A DNA stretch of 64,000 nucleotides from Phellopilus nigrolimitatus (taxonomy: Eukaryota > Basidiomycota > Agaricomycetes > Hymenochaetales > Hymenochaetaceae). The stretch's first letter is position 1. Every line of letters starts with the position of its first letter. A model generated the notes under the pieces. The model saw only the letters and a list, made by a program, of their open reading frames with translations, was not told the origin of the DNA and did no database searches. The stretch lies in the NCBI GenBank assembly GCA_021029095.1, contig JAJOHG010000049.1, positions 124,001-188,000 on the forward strand, in the 5' to 3' direction. Made by a program: the position numbers and the translations under genes. This document shows positions 51,079 to 63,803 of the stretch, piece by piece.

Positions 51079-51618
51079 CCAAAGACATGAAGTTGACTTA
51101 TGCGCCTGACAAGAACTCGTCTGAATTGTTCACCACATTCACTGACGCGGACCATGGAGGGGATGAGGATGACAGGCGCTCTACAAGCGGCCTGGTGGTT
51201 AAGATGGGAACTGGTGCTATCAGCTGGGCTAGTCGTCTTCAGACTATTGTGACACTCTCCACCACTGAAGCGGAATACATCTCTGCTGTCCAGGGTGGTC
51301 AGGAGATTATGTGGTTGCGCAACTTGTTCTCTGAATTTGGCTATGAGTTCAATGCGCCTTCCACACTCTATGTGGACAACCAATCTGCCCTTGCTGTTGC
51401 CAGGAACCCTGAACACCATGGACGGATGAAGCACCTGGACTTGCGGCACTATTGGCTGCGCGATGTGGTTGAGTCGGGTCTTATTGACATTCGCTATCTC
51501 CCCACCAAGTCTATGCCGGCTGACATCATGACCAAGGCGCTTGGACGCGTGAAGGTGATTGAGATGCGTGGTATGCTGGGTCTTCTGTGATTGACAGGCG
51601 TGTCAGATCAGGGGGGAG

Positions 51619-51896
51619 TATTGGATATAGTATGATCTTGGACACTTTTATTCCTTTTATTATTTTGCGTACCGGGTGACTTGAACTCCTGACTTGTTGT
51701 TCTGCGTCACCTGACATGTTGATGTATTATGTAATGCTTCCCTTGAAGCGGCAGAGTCCATGGATGGTGCTCTCTATCTTTTGCACTCATCCATTGGACT
51801 CAGGCATGTTTAGTTTCCATAATATATAATCTTTTGCACTCATCCATTGGACTCAGGTCACTGTCTGTGTTTGTTGTGAGACCACTCCGCCTCACA
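51619..51896 (+). mobile_element. Copia A LTR (3' of derivative copy 3; left of inverted pol segment 2)
   Basis: Same 278-bp LTR, preceded by the polypurine tract and followed by reverse-oriented pol. Confidence 0.92.
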
Positions 51897-53473
51897 GAAT
51901 GATGATGCGCACATCGTCGCGTCAGTAGACCCAAATGCTGTTGTCGCAGCGAACCAAGGAGAAGCCCATGCCCTTCAACACAGAGTCGAGTTTCTTGTGC
52001 CATTGGCGCCCAGCCTGCTTCAAGCCATAGATTGCCTTAGCAAGCTTAAGCACAAAGCCGGCGCCATAGTACTCCTCAAACCCTTCTGGCTGATCCATGT
52101 AGACGTCATGATCCAAGTCACCATTGAGGAACGCAGTGGAGATGTCAATGCTGAACAACTCCAGGTCCTCAATTGCAGCCAAGGCCAGTATAGCGCGAAG
52201 TGCAGCCCACTTGGCAGTAGGAGCAAACACCTGTGCAAACTCTAAGCCAGGGCGCTGTGAGTAACCCTTTGCCACTAATCGCGCCTTATGCCTGTCCACT
52301 GAGCCATCTGCCTTGCGCTTGAGTTTGAACACCCACCGACAGCCAATGGTCTTACGACCAGAAGGAAGTCTGACTGGGGTGAAGGTGCCATTCTCAACAA
52401 GACTGATAAACTCGTCCATTGCAGCCTGTTCCCAGAGGGAAGCGTCAGGACGTCCCTTGATGTCTCTCCAGTGTACTGGCTCAGGACCATACTGGGTGCG
52501 CACCTCCGCAGAGAAGACATGCTCAAAGCAGTTTGTAGACTTCAACACATGATTGTGTGCATCCTCAAAACTGATGTAGCAGTCCTCAAGTGCCGCATTT
52601 GCCCCAAAGTCCATAAGCCCAGCAAACATAAGCGCCTCAGCCTGCATCTCATCCTCAGACATGATGTCTAACTCGTCACTGCGCTCAATCACAGGCTCAG
52701 GTGTAGGTGCTGCTGCTGGTGCTGGTGCAGCTGGAGCCCTAGGAATGCGACGACCTGGATAATCTGCAAGTGGATTAATCACTGCATCTCTGTACCCATG
52801 CAAGGGACGCGGCTGAGGGCGCCAGGACGTTGAAGGCCAAGAAGGCACTTCAGGTGCAGGTGTAGACTCAGGTGCAGAGGTAGGAGCAGGTGGTTCCTTG
52901 GGTCGTTTCGCAGGTGGAGGGTGAGCAGAAGGAGAAGACACAGGAGGGTCAGGAGGGACATCAGATGGAGCTCGCTCGCGCTTTACAGCAGGCCGAGTTG
53001 GAGTCACCGGAGGTGGTGCAGGACGAAAGGGAGGAGTAACTGGAGCTGGTGGGGGACGAGGAGGAGGAGTGGCAGGACGAGGAGGAGGAGGAGCTGGTGG
53101 ATTAGCAGGAGAAGAAGTGGCGGAACATCATCCACATCGCCATCTCCCCTTGTTCCGGCACAGCTGTAGCCTCTGGAGGAGTTGGAACCCTTAAGTCAAC
53201 AGGAGACCTGGTATTTCCAGGGAACACGCGCTCATCAAACTGAGCAGAGTCACTAATGACCTCTTTGCGCGTTATGGAGTTCCAGAATATCCAGCCTTTG
53301 TAGTTCTCAGGGTAACCAATGAAGGAGCATTTCTGCGTGTGTGACTGGAGCTGTTTGCGCATATCTTTCTTGACATGCACATAGGAGGTGCAGCCAAATA
53401 CTCGAAAATGCGACACATCCGGCTTGGAATTGTGCCACAGCTCATAGGGCGTCTTGCCCTGTACAGCAGAAGT
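51897..53473 (-). mobile_element. Inverted copia A pol segment 2 (truncated)
   Basis: Same left junction and sequence as segment 1. The open frame 53007-51922 (361 codons: Pro-rich linker plus RT up to SIWVY) is broken upstream by a one-base deletion near 53110 and continues as integrase C-terminal sequence to 53473, where repeat E starts after GCAGAAG. The right LTR is absent. Confidence 0.9.
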
Positions 53474-54720
53474 TACGATCCCTGACGTAAGGAAGGATCG
53501 TCCTACTAACTGGTCATTATCTTTGTGCTTGCATATGTTTGTTGCGGCTGTGCTGCAATACAAAAAGTGTACAAAAAGTGCGTTAAGCGAGTGTACTTTG
53601 GTATCGGCGCCCGTGCCACATCATTACAATTTGTGTCCTCACTTCAAACTTGTCTCCTTTTTGGGAAGACGAGGTTGCTCACCACCTTTCACTTTCGTAT
53701 TTTTGCCATAACTTTTGTTTCACTGCCCATCCATCAGAAATTCTTTTTGCTGTGGGTAGTGCCATGTAATTAGAACAGGAATATGTAAAAAAATTGAGTG
53801 TTTTACGTGCATTTGTATTTTTATGGGTGGATGTTCACCGGCATCTTCATCCTTGCCACCTGAGGTCGGTCTTCACGACTTGAGTTCAATTCTGCATTCA
53901 GATTTCTTGCTCTGTAAATTATATCAGTCAGAAGACCTTCTTACAAGCTATGATCTGGTGCTTTTACCTTGCATTTATGTTGGGTACTTGATTCTGTACG
54001 TAGCTTTCAATAGCCTGTCAAATGGCTGTTTAGTTCGTTTTTTGTTAGGTTGAATATTTAATATTTAATTCTACTTTTTTTCCCAGTCGATAGAGCTCAA
54101 TGAGACCTTCCTGAAGGTGTGCTTTATATCTCCATACCATGTATTGTCATTTATTTATGCTGTATATAAGTTCGAGCAATTGGCCGGTCAGTGCAGATCT
54201 TACTTTCCCACGGTTGTTGTGCTGTCCTCCACACTCAGGACGACACAATTTACATCAAAACCAGTTCACTTGTCAGTTTAGTAAATTACAGATCAAAGTA
54301 GCAACCTGCATACTGAGGCCACTACAGTATTTACCTATTTACCTGTAGGCTACTTAAATGTGCTTCAGGCTGTGAATAATTCAGTATATCAAGGGACTTG
54401 AAGGCAGAGACAATTGTTGTCATACAACGACAGCAAGGCTCTGAGAGGAAAATTTAAGATAGAAAAAGAAACAGTCAGCGGACCCCACCGCGAGTCGGCT
54501 CCTAAGTGGTCACCATTGGACACGCCGACATGAGGTCCAATAACAAGTAGAAAGTTGAAAACTAAATTAAAACTCTGCAGACAACAGCACAAGGCAAGCC
54601 ATCTGACAGAGACATCCACCACGAGCCGGCTCCTAAGTGGTCACCATTGGGCACGCCGGTGGATGTTGCAAGAAGTGTAAAGTAAAATAAATAGCTACTA
54701 TCATACCTGTGTGACAAGTG
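53474..54720 (+). repeat. Repeat E copy 2
   Basis: Matches 12157-13385 nearly throughout, with small indels. It begins TTACGATCCCTGACGTAAGG inside the copia pol segment, giving a junction between copia and repeat E. Non-coding. Confidence 0.82.
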
Positions 54721-54790
54721 TCTTCTTCCGGTCTGCAGTCGTTGTCGGACACTCACAGCGTCGTTCTCTGCATTGTTACATAGTACCCCA

Positions 54791-56257
54791 TCAATCGCCA
54801 CGCGTGCGCCGCCTGGACCATATTGCGAACGGCACCGCCCACACGTCGCGCAGGGCCGCTTGCGCCGCGAAGAGTAGGGAGAACACGTTCAGCGGGGTCG
54901 TGTGCTTCGCGAGGCTGCACACGAGCCTGTCTTTCGTCTTCTGGGACAGCATCGACAACTCCGCAGTGCACCAGCCTTCGCCGAAGAGGCCTACGAGCGT
55001 GCGGCGGGCACCACACTCGAGGTAGGCGTTCTGCACATTCGGACGGACGGAGAAGAGTAGCACGCGCGGGGCGCGGCGGGCGGACGGGCGGCAGCGGCAG
55101 CTGCTGGAGCCCCAGCGGCCGCCAGTAATACACTTGTACTCCGCGAATTCAAGGAAGGCATGGAAAAGCCCATCCAGCATCTCCTGAACGAGGCGCGCCT
55201 GGACCTCGTCGTGAAGGGACTGGAGCTGGAGGTAGTTTGCGGAGCAGAGGATTGCAAAGGCGGCGTCGAGGTCATATGACCGGTTCGAGAAGTTGACAGT
55301 GCCCGAGTAGAGGTAGCCGAGAGTAAAGTGCATTGCGGGCGGGGTGAATGGCGGGGATGGTAGTCGGACTCTTGCTGGCTCCCCGAGAGCAGGTGTGTTT
55401 TTGAGGCCGTAGGTGATGAGTTGGTCATAGAAATAAGGCGAGCACGTCACGAGAATGAAACGGTGTGACCAGAAAATAGCAGCAGTCTCTTCTTCAGACG
55501 AGCCGGACGCAGACTGGACTTCTCCGGTAAGCTCGATCTCAACGTCGGAGTAAAGACGCGACCTCCACATAAAGACGAGGTCTTTGCGCAGTTTATCAAT
55601 GCGCGTCTCGTCCGCGTCCGCGTCACCCTCTGCAGCCTGCTCATTTGCGTCGAAGAGGAAGGCGAAGGCCTCACCGAGGCCTTTGCCAGTGTAGAGATAG
55701 TCAAGCTTATTGGCGAGGAGCGCGGGCTTGTGCGCGAGGGGGATGTGGGTGAGGGAGCCGATAACGGAGGGTGCAGGAGACGCGGAGCGGAAGTGGGAGG
55801 GCGAGCCGGAGCAGAGGGAGGCGGGGTAGGGGAAGTCGACGCCGAGGTTGAGGGACAGTGCGGAGGTGGTGGGCATGGGGAGAGATGGCGTCGGGGAAGC
55901 GGCGAAGAGTAGCGGGGACGCGACGGGAGCGGAACGGAAGGTGAAGTAGCGAGCCTGGAAGCTCGGCGGTGCGCGCGCGTACACAATAGCTAATAGTTGA
56001 CAGTCAGCGGGCCAAAGATGGCTAGACACTAGTGGATGCGCGCTCACCTTTATGACCTCAGACCTCCTCACTTCATCAACGAGATCCCAGACAACGCCGG
56101 GAAAGCGGTCTTTCGAGTGATGAAAGAGGGCTTGGAGGTCGTCCTGCCATACGGAAGTCGAGTTCTTTGTAACCTTGAGCAGGGTGGGCGGGCGCATAGG
56201 CAGATGGAGACCTTGATTCACGGCAAACAGACATGATAGAAGAGAAAGAAAGAACAA
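54791..56257 (-). CDS. BTB/POZ domain protein, copy 2 (488 codons, C-terminus lost)
   Basis: Open minus-strand frame from ATG 56257 (MFFLSLLSCLFAVNQGLHLP); a start further in, near MRPPTLLKVTKNSTSVWQDD, is also possible. The N-terminal half is Ser/Pro-rich. The BTB fold is visible as SRLYSDVEIELTGEVQSASG, IFWSHRFILVTCSPYFYDQL, FTLGYLYSGTVNFSNRSYDL and ILCSANYLQLQSLHDEVQAR, followed by conserved C-terminal blocks also found in copy 1 (LVGLFGEGWCTAEL, NVFSLLFAAQAAL). BTB proteins dimerise and often recruit Cullin-3. The last ~130 codons retained in copy 1 are missing because repeat E joins here. It is transcribed divergently from gene X. It is open but 3'-truncated, so probably a pseudogene. 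Confidence 0.6.
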   Translation of the reverse strand: MFFLSLLSCLFAVNQGLHLPMRPPTLLKVTKNSTSVWQDDLQALFHHSKDRFPGVVWDLVDEVRRSEVIKVSAHPLVSSHLWPADCQLLAIVYARAPPSFQARYFTFRSAPVASPLLFAASPTPSLPMPTTSALSLNLGVDFPYPASLCSGSPSHFRSASPAPSVIGSLTHIPLAHKPALLANKLDYLYTGKGLGEAFAFLFDANEQAAEGDADADETRIDKLRKDLVFMWRSRLYSDVEIELTGEVQSASGSSEEETAAIFWSHRFILVTCSPYFYDQLITYGLKNTPALGEPARVRLPSPPFTPPAMHFTLGYLYSGTVNFSNRSYDLDAAFAILCSANYLQLQSLHDEVQARLVQEMLDGLFHAFLEFAEYKCITGGRWGSSSCRCRPSARRAPRVLLFSVRPNVQNAYLECGARRTLVGLFGEGWCTAELSMLSQKTKDRLVCSLAKHTTPLNVFSLLFAAQAALRDVWAVPFAIWSRRRTRGD

Positions 56258-56459
56258 AGCAGAGAAAATCCAGGGGAAAAAGCAGATGATCTAGTTCCGA
56301 GCAGGAAGCAGAACACAGCAGCAGCGAGAGCATAATCTCCTATGCGCGTGGCATGCGTCGTCGTCGTTCGTCGTTTGTCGTTTGTTGTTCGTGGTTGGCG
56401 TCGGCAGTGTGCACGCTGGCAGTGACAGACGTGTGACAGTCGCGTCCCGCGCGGCACGG

Positions 56460-57702
56460 AGATCGACGAGATCGACAAGCTGTGAGCAGCAAGTCGACAA
56501 CACTGAAGAGTGCACCGTCGTGCAGCTCAACCCAAACATATCTCGAGCCACCCCACGTCCCCGCCCAAATCTGTCGACTCTCTTTTCCGCAATCTCAACA
56601 ACACCCAGCCGTCCGCTGCATCCGAGCCTGGCCCGACACCTCCCGCTGTCGCCAACATGAAAACCTGTTCCGCACCCAGGTCCCCCCGCCGAACAACAAC
56701 AACTCTGCTCCCGTGAAAGCCGTCTCCTCAATCACCACTGCATCTCACTCCTCGGCCGGGTCTGCCCAGATCCAGCCACCTGCAGACCGCCAGAGCGCGT
56801 TGCTGTCGCTGCTCGGCTCGACCGTTGCTCCCTCGTGCGCGTCATCGAGCGCCACCTTTGCCGGGAATCAACCACTCATCCCCCCGAGTCCGCCCAGCAT
56901 CAAGCAGCGTGAGCGGCGCGCGGGGATTGTGCAGTCTGGAAACGAGGCCCAGGGGAAGCTTTTGCTCGAACAATTGATGTCCAGGTAAGTTTTTTATTTC
57001 TCGACTCTTTGTGTATGGCTTCCGTGCGCTTCGATGTACTCTCTGTGTTGCAATCCTCCCTTTGAGACGAAGATCTTTTTTCTTATTGACTCCCTTTAAA
57101 CCCCGTGTCCGATCGACTAGCGAACGATTGTACTCATAAACTCATACAGTAATATCGGAAACTCTGGTTTCGGCGACCCGTGTCAGGGTTCCTACCCCCA
57201 GTTCGCACCCCTGCCTTACCCGCCCCAGTCGTACGGCCCCTTCCCCGCAGACGATAATCAAGCACAGTATATTCAAGAGCCGCCGCGCGACTTCCAGCCT
57301 CAGGCTCCGCAAGCGCAGCCGCAACCCCCCTCTCCCAGTCGCAAGTCCATTCCCGCTCGGCCATGCAGACGGCGCAAAGGTGCGTGCGTATCGCGCGACC
57401 TTTGGCGACGGCAGACTCCGCGAGCAGGTGTGCACGCTGCTAGGAAGAGCAAGCGCGAGAAATTTCTCGCGCACTTCGACACGCTCGAGCTCGAGGCGCC
57501 GGACGCGGGACTCTTGGGGACTCTGGGGACGGCGACGTCCTGCACAGGATGGAGCGCGCGTTCGCGCTGCTCGAGACTTTCCGCCCGAACAGCAGGCAAG
57601 ACGACGCGTCGGCGCTCGCACATGACGTCGCGCCGCCGCTGCTCGAGGCGCACTTCAGCATCCTGAACTGCCTGCTGATGCTCGGCAAGTTCGCGGCGCT
57701 CA
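56460..57702 (+). pseudogene. Unidentified gene X, copy 2 (interrupted by ATP-citrate lyase)
   Basis: Same gene as 15350-16837: PKSVDSLFRNLNNTQPSAAS, ITTASHSSAGSAQIQPPADR, QSALLSLLGSTVAPSCASSS, NEAQGKLLLEQLMS, a probable intron (56984 to about 57148), APLPYPPQSYGPFPADDNQA, SKREKFLAHFDTLELEAPDA, FALLETFRPNSRQ, HFSILNCLLMLGKFAAL. It stops at 57702, exactly where copy 1 continues with about 18 bp and then WKYGRLPNAL. That continuation is found at 59056. Frame changes are present in both copies. Confidence 0.5.
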
Positions 57703-57724
57703 CGCGCACGTTCGGCCGCGCGTA

Positions 57725-59055
57725 GTGCGTCGTCGCGGGACTCGAGGGCTTCATCTCACTTTCACCAACTTTATTGTCGAGCCGTTCCTCCCCCATCCGT
57801 CCCACACTGAATTCTACATCTGTATCACTTCAGCGCATGAGGGCGACACCATTCTCTTCACCCATGAGGGCAGTATAGACTTCGGCGATGTCGATGCGAA
57901 GGCCCTCAAGCTCGACGTTTCTGTCGGCGCGCCCTTTTCCACTCGCAAAGTTGTCGCATCCTCACTCCTCACCCACGTCCCCCATCAATTTCATCACCCG
58001 CAACTACGCCGTCTACGCCGACCTTCACTTCGCCTATCTCGAGATCAATCCCCTCATCGTCCTCGATGGCGAGAACGGTGCTGAGCCGATCGTTCAGTTC
58101 CTCGACATGGCCGCGAAGCTCGACCAGACTGCCGAGAGCATCTGTTGCCCTAAGTGGGCTATTGCTCGCGACATGAGTATCACCGCCCCGACTCAAAATT
58201 CGTCTACGACCAAATCAGTGCCGACCGAGGCCCGCCGATGGTCTGGCCCGCTCCCTTCGGTAGACAGCTGACCAAAGAGGAGGCCTACATTCAGAAGCTC
58301 GATGGATCGACTGGAGCTTCTCTTAATTTGACTATCTTCAACCCGGAGGACCGTGTTTGGATCATAATTGCTAGTTAGTTTCGCGATCAAATATCTAACG
58401 AGGTCTAAAGTGTCTAATTCAAACTTCAGGTGGTGGTGCCTCCGTTGTCTACTCCGATGCCATTGCTGCACACGGCTTTTCACACGAGCTCGCTAACTAC
58501 GACGAGTACTCTGGTGCTCCGACCGAGGGCCAGACGTACGAGTAGGCGAAGACGATTATTGACCTTATCACTCGCGACTCGCCCAAGCCCGATGGCAAGA
58601 TCCTTATCATTGGTGGTGGTATTGCCAACTTTACGAATGTTGCCTCAACTTCGAAGAGTATCATTCGCGCTTTGAAAGAGTACAAGGCCGGCCTCATTGC
58701 ACACGGTGTCAAGGTCTTCGTCCATCGCAGCGGTCCGAACTACCAGGAAGGTCTTAATGCGATGCACCTCCTCGGCGAGTCTCTCGGTGTGCTCATCAAG
58801 GTGTACAGCCCGGACACTCACATCACCGAGATTGTCCCCATTGCACTTGGCATCAAGTCAACCCGCAAGTCAGGTGTGAGCTCCGTACGTTCGATCACGC
58901 CTTCTGCGCCAGGCTCACCTCCCGGCAAGGTCATCGGCGGTGCACTCTGTGACGAGGACTCGATTGGCGCGATTCACGCGTCCGGAGAGCGCACGCAAAC
59001 TGGAGACCAGATTGTGCACTTCCCCGTGGTTCCGTCCCTTCGACGCGAAGGCGCG
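57725..59055 (+). pseudogene. ATP-citrate lyase fragment, copy 1
   Basis: FTNFIVEPFLPHPSHTEFYI, EGDTILFTHEGSIDFGDVDA, LHFAYLEINPLIVLDGENGA, VQFLDMAAKLDQTAESICCP, FVYDQISADRGPPMVWPAPF, EEAYIQKLDGSTGASLNLTI, an intron near 58375-58430, [22 protein letters not shown] with a stop, TIIDLITRDSPKPDGKILII, ALKEYKAGLIAHGVKVFVHR, LGESLGVLIKVYSPDTHITE, IVPIALGIKSTRKSG, WFRPFDAKARSLV. It covers the ATP-grasp and first CoA-binding part of the cytosolic enzyme. Frameshifts and the TAG in TYE*AK disable it. It is embedded in gene X. Confidence 0.88.
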
Positions 59056-59415
59056 CAGTCTTGTGGAAGTACAGCCGGCTGCCCAATGCGCTCGTGCGTG
59101 CGGGGGTGCCGCGCTTCGCGGAGCCGGACGTGCGGCGCACGCCGTCGCTGCTGCCCGTCGCGGAGGAGGATGATCCGGCAGCCGCGTGCCCGTCTGCGGG
59201 GCCGCCGACGGCCCCGAGCAGCTCCAAGACGCTCGAAGACTCCCTCGGCGTCCGGGCGTGGGTCGCCCGTGAGCGACGCGGCGGACGCCGATGGCGCGGA
59301 TGTGCGCGGCGCGCTCGGGCGCCTGCACGCACTGCTGCACGCGAAGGTGGAGCGGGAGCGCGCAGGTGCGGAGAATGCACGCGCGCCGCTGAACCTCACG
59401 CTGCACGGTGGCCAT
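59056..59415 (+). pseudogene. Gene X tail
   Basis: WKYSRLPNALVRAGVPRFAE, PDVRRTPSLLPVAEEDDPAA and ENARAPLNLTL match 16578-16837. It then ends in unrelated sequence instead of eIF4G. Confidence 0.6.
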
Positions 59416-59479
59416 AGTGCGTAAGCAGGTGTAGATTTACTAATGAGGAGAAAAATGCCTCTAACTGTCGCTTTGTTAT

Positions 59480-60115
<636 letters not shown>

Positions 60116-60399
60116 TACCCAAGCATCAGATCATCGCGGAGCAAGACCGGTTCATCGACGCACGAGTCGAGCAGAGCATCCGCGAGCTGTCCGCCATGCC
60201 GGCGACACTTAGCGAAGGAGGATTCGACCCGGCCTCTATATTCCCTCCATGGGCGACGCGGACAGGGAGAACGACGAGGTACAGCAGCCTTTGTCCGATA
60301 TCACCTTGGATTCCATTATTTCGTCAATAACAACATAATTTGCCCCGAATGCCCACGGCAAGCTGCGAGCGGTAATCGAACTCATGGCACTCCGAGTCC

Positions 60400-60400
<1 letters not shown>
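60116..60400 (+). pseudogene. SNF2/STH1 chromatin-remodelling ATPase, N-terminal (QLQ/HSA-proximal) fragment
   Basis: KHQIIAEQDRFIDARVEQSI, RELSAMPATLSEGGFDPASI, after a frame change MGDADRENDEVQQPLSDITL, a stop, then NAHGKLRAVIELMALRVHS. The RIxELxxMPATxGEGG block followed by LRAxIELKALRV is the segment just before the HSA domain of SWI/SNF ATPases. It is cut off before the HSA and ATPase domains and joined to RVB1 sequence. Confidence 0.65.
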
Positions 60401-61620
<1,220 letters not shown>

Positions 61621-61689
61621 CGGTCATCGCTGTGCGTCAGAGCGCCGCTCAAAGCGGCCAGCTGTCAATCCCACCCGCTTCGCAGATGT

Positions 61690-62640
61690 GTCGAACTCGT
61701 TCCCGTCCGACATGAACTTCATCGCACTAGACGAGGCGACACTGCGCCTCCCTTACTCGCCCATGTCCCTCGTCGAGCTCAACCTCGACAACCCGAACAC
61801 GATCTTCCGCGCCTCATCCGTGTCTCACCTTCCTCCGCGTGATATTCGCAAGGTGACGGCTGGTATCGGCAAGTATGTGGACTTCGTGGCAAAGGAGCGC
61901 GAACGTGAAAGGGAACATATCAAAAAGGAGAGGGAGGCCGCTGTTCTCGGACAAGGAGCGAAAATGACAGATAGATTATTCGTTTCGGAAGTCGAGCTTT
62001 CTGGCGTAGATTCTGGTGTATCGAGTTCCGCGCACTCAGTTGCAGAGCACACTTTCATGACTGAAATGCAGCCTACAACGCAAACATTACCATCGATCAC
62101 TGTGAATACCCAACCCCTCATAGTTCCTTCCTCGATACAAACACCACATCCATTGCCCCTCCTGTCCAACCAGTATTCCCATCGCCTCCGGATGATTTGG
62201 TCAAACCAGATGAAGACATGCCTGACCTCGAAGTGTTCGCCTCACAGATCGGAATGGATGGAATAGAGCAAGTATCTGCCGCGCCGACGGAGGCTTTTGA
62301 ACCATTTGCCAACATGGATGAATTTATGATGGATCTCGGCATGGACTTCAGCTTGAATATTCCGCCCTCGACTGCTCACCAAGGCGGTCTGTTGTCCGAA
62401 GGTATTAAAGTGGACCTGGATTCATTGGGTGTGTTCACAGATGATGACTTCAGCTTTTTCGACGATCCCGTCCGCACTACTTCTGCAAGTTATGCCACAG
62501 GGGTTCCACGAGTAGATGAGATTGCGATACAGCCACCCTGCACGCTCAGTAGTGAGGCAGCACTCACTTCGCTTGGAATCTCACCGCTATTCGGAGATAG
62601 CTTCTTTGCATCTATCCCTGGCACATCTGGACTGTGTTGA
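61690..62640 (+). pseudogene. Mediator subunit 13 (MED13) fragment
   Basis: FADVSNSFPSDMNFIALDEA, YSPMSLVELNLDNPNTIFRA, HLPPRDIRKVTAGIGKYVDF, an E/R/K-rich stretch, a frame change at about 62180, DEDMPDLEVFASQIGMDGIE, NMDEFMMDLGMDFSLNIPPS, then GVFTDDDFSFFDDPVRTT at about 62430-62475 and a TGA at 62638. The T-D/E-D-D-F-x-F-F-D motif is characteristic of MED13, part of the Mediator kinase module. The preceding junction with cyclin sequence and the frame change mark a fragment. Confidence 0.6.
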
Positions 62641-62822
62641 CATCTAGTGTCGCTTCCTCTTGGCCTAGGGCATACCACGAGTCCTTGATACCCGTGGGTA
62701 CCCGTGACCCGACCCGGACTGCAGATCCGTATTCACGGATCACCCGTTGACGGGTGATCCGTGGGAAACGGATTGTTGCGGGTCCAGGTCGGGGATTTGC
62801 AAATTTTCAATACCCGCGGGTA

Positions 62823-63115
62823 TTTTCCATGTCGCGGTCTTCCACTTGGACCTGCCATTGCTCGTCAGCGGCAGCGAGGACGGCACTGTCAAGCTCTGGA
62901 ACAGCGGCACGTACTGCCTCGAGAACACACTCAGTTACGCGCTCGAGCGCACCTGGTGCGTCGCCGTGCACCCGCACGCGAACAACATCGCATTCGGCTT
63001 CGACGAGGGTCGTCAAGCTCGGCCGCGACGAGCCCGCGCTCAGCATGGACCCTGCCGGCAAGCTCGTCTACACGCAGGCCGCCATGGACGTCGAGATGCG
63101 TAAGGGCCAGTGCAT
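62823..63115 (+). pseudogene. Coatomer subunit beta' (COPB2) WD40 fragment 2, captured
   Basis: VAVFHLDLPLLVSGSEDGTV, KLWNSGTYCLENTLSYALER, TWCVAVHPHANNIAFGFDEG, then after a short deletion VVKLGRDEPALSMDPAGKLV, MDVEMRKG. This is the WD repeat 6-7 region and start of the second propeller of beta' COP, lying about 50-60 residues after the end of fragment 1 at 5094. The frame breaks at about 63008. Confidence 0.85.
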
Positions 63116-63395
63116 CCGTGCGCGAGCATCTCGCCTCAGGCGGCCTCGACACGTCGCTCGTGCTCACGCCGTGCACGCCTGCCTCCGCCTCCACGCAGCG
63201 CGCTCAACCCGCTCGTGACGAGCGCGGTGGCAACGTTCGAGGACGCGTACCACCACCGCCTCATGTACCTAACCGGCGACGCAGCAGGGACGGGGACGGG
63301 CCTGCACCCGTGGCGCGTGAAAATGCTCATGGCCGCCCCCACGCTGCACGCGCCGCGCGTGGCGCCCCCAGAGGGCGCGAGAAAGAGATAAAAGG
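63116..63395 (+). pseudogene. Unidentified coding-like sequence
   Basis: GC-rich; one frame reads ALNPLVTSAVATFEDAYHHR and LMYLTGDAAG. No family recognised. Confidence 0.3.
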
Positions 63396-63404
63396 CACTC
63401 AAAC

Positions 63405-63803
63405 ACACCAAGGTGTCGCTGGGCTGTACGACTACGGTCCGCCAGGGTCGGCTCTGCAAGCGAACATCATCGCGGAATGCGCCGCCATTTCATTATCGAC
63501 GAGCACATGCTTGAGCTCGACACGACGATCATGACACTTGCTCCTGTCTTCGAGACGTCCGGACACGTAGGGCGCTTTGCGGACTGGATGGTCAAGGACA
63601 CAAAGACCGGCGATGTCCTTCGAGCGGATCACCTTGTCAAGGGTGTTCTCGAGGCGCGGCTCGCAGGGGACAAGGAGGCGCGCGGCGTGAGTGCTGTTCT
63701 TGTAAAGGAGGACGATAAAAAGAGGAAGAAGAAGGTGAAGACGACGGCGGTCAAGCTCGAGGACGAGACTGTGGGTGAATATGAAAGCATTCTTGCACAG
63801 GTG
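63405..63803 (+). pseudogene. Glycyl-tRNA synthetase fragment
   Basis: GVAGLYDYGPPGSALQANII, AE, then a one-base deletion at about 63479 where WRRHF is expected, RRHFIIDEHMLELDTTIMTL, APVFETSGHVGRFADWMVKD, GDVLRADHLVKGVLEARLAG, KRKKKVKTTAVKLEDETVGE. This is the class II catalytic core start (motif 1 region) of eukaryotic GlyRS. A splice donor (CAG/GTGAGC) follows at 63799. The gene may continue past the edge, but the frameshift disables it as written. Confidence 0.85.

Larger units (their letters stand above)
44785..51618 (+). mobile_element. Copia A deletion derivative, copy 3, split by copia B
   Basis: 44785-46036 and 51079-51618 form one derivative identical in plan to copies 1 and 2: gag ORF 45114-45869, GCGTCCAT junction, then RNase H from 51088 to TGA at 51588-51590, and the polypurine tract before the LTR at 51619. 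Copia B sits inside RNase H. Confidence 0.92.
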
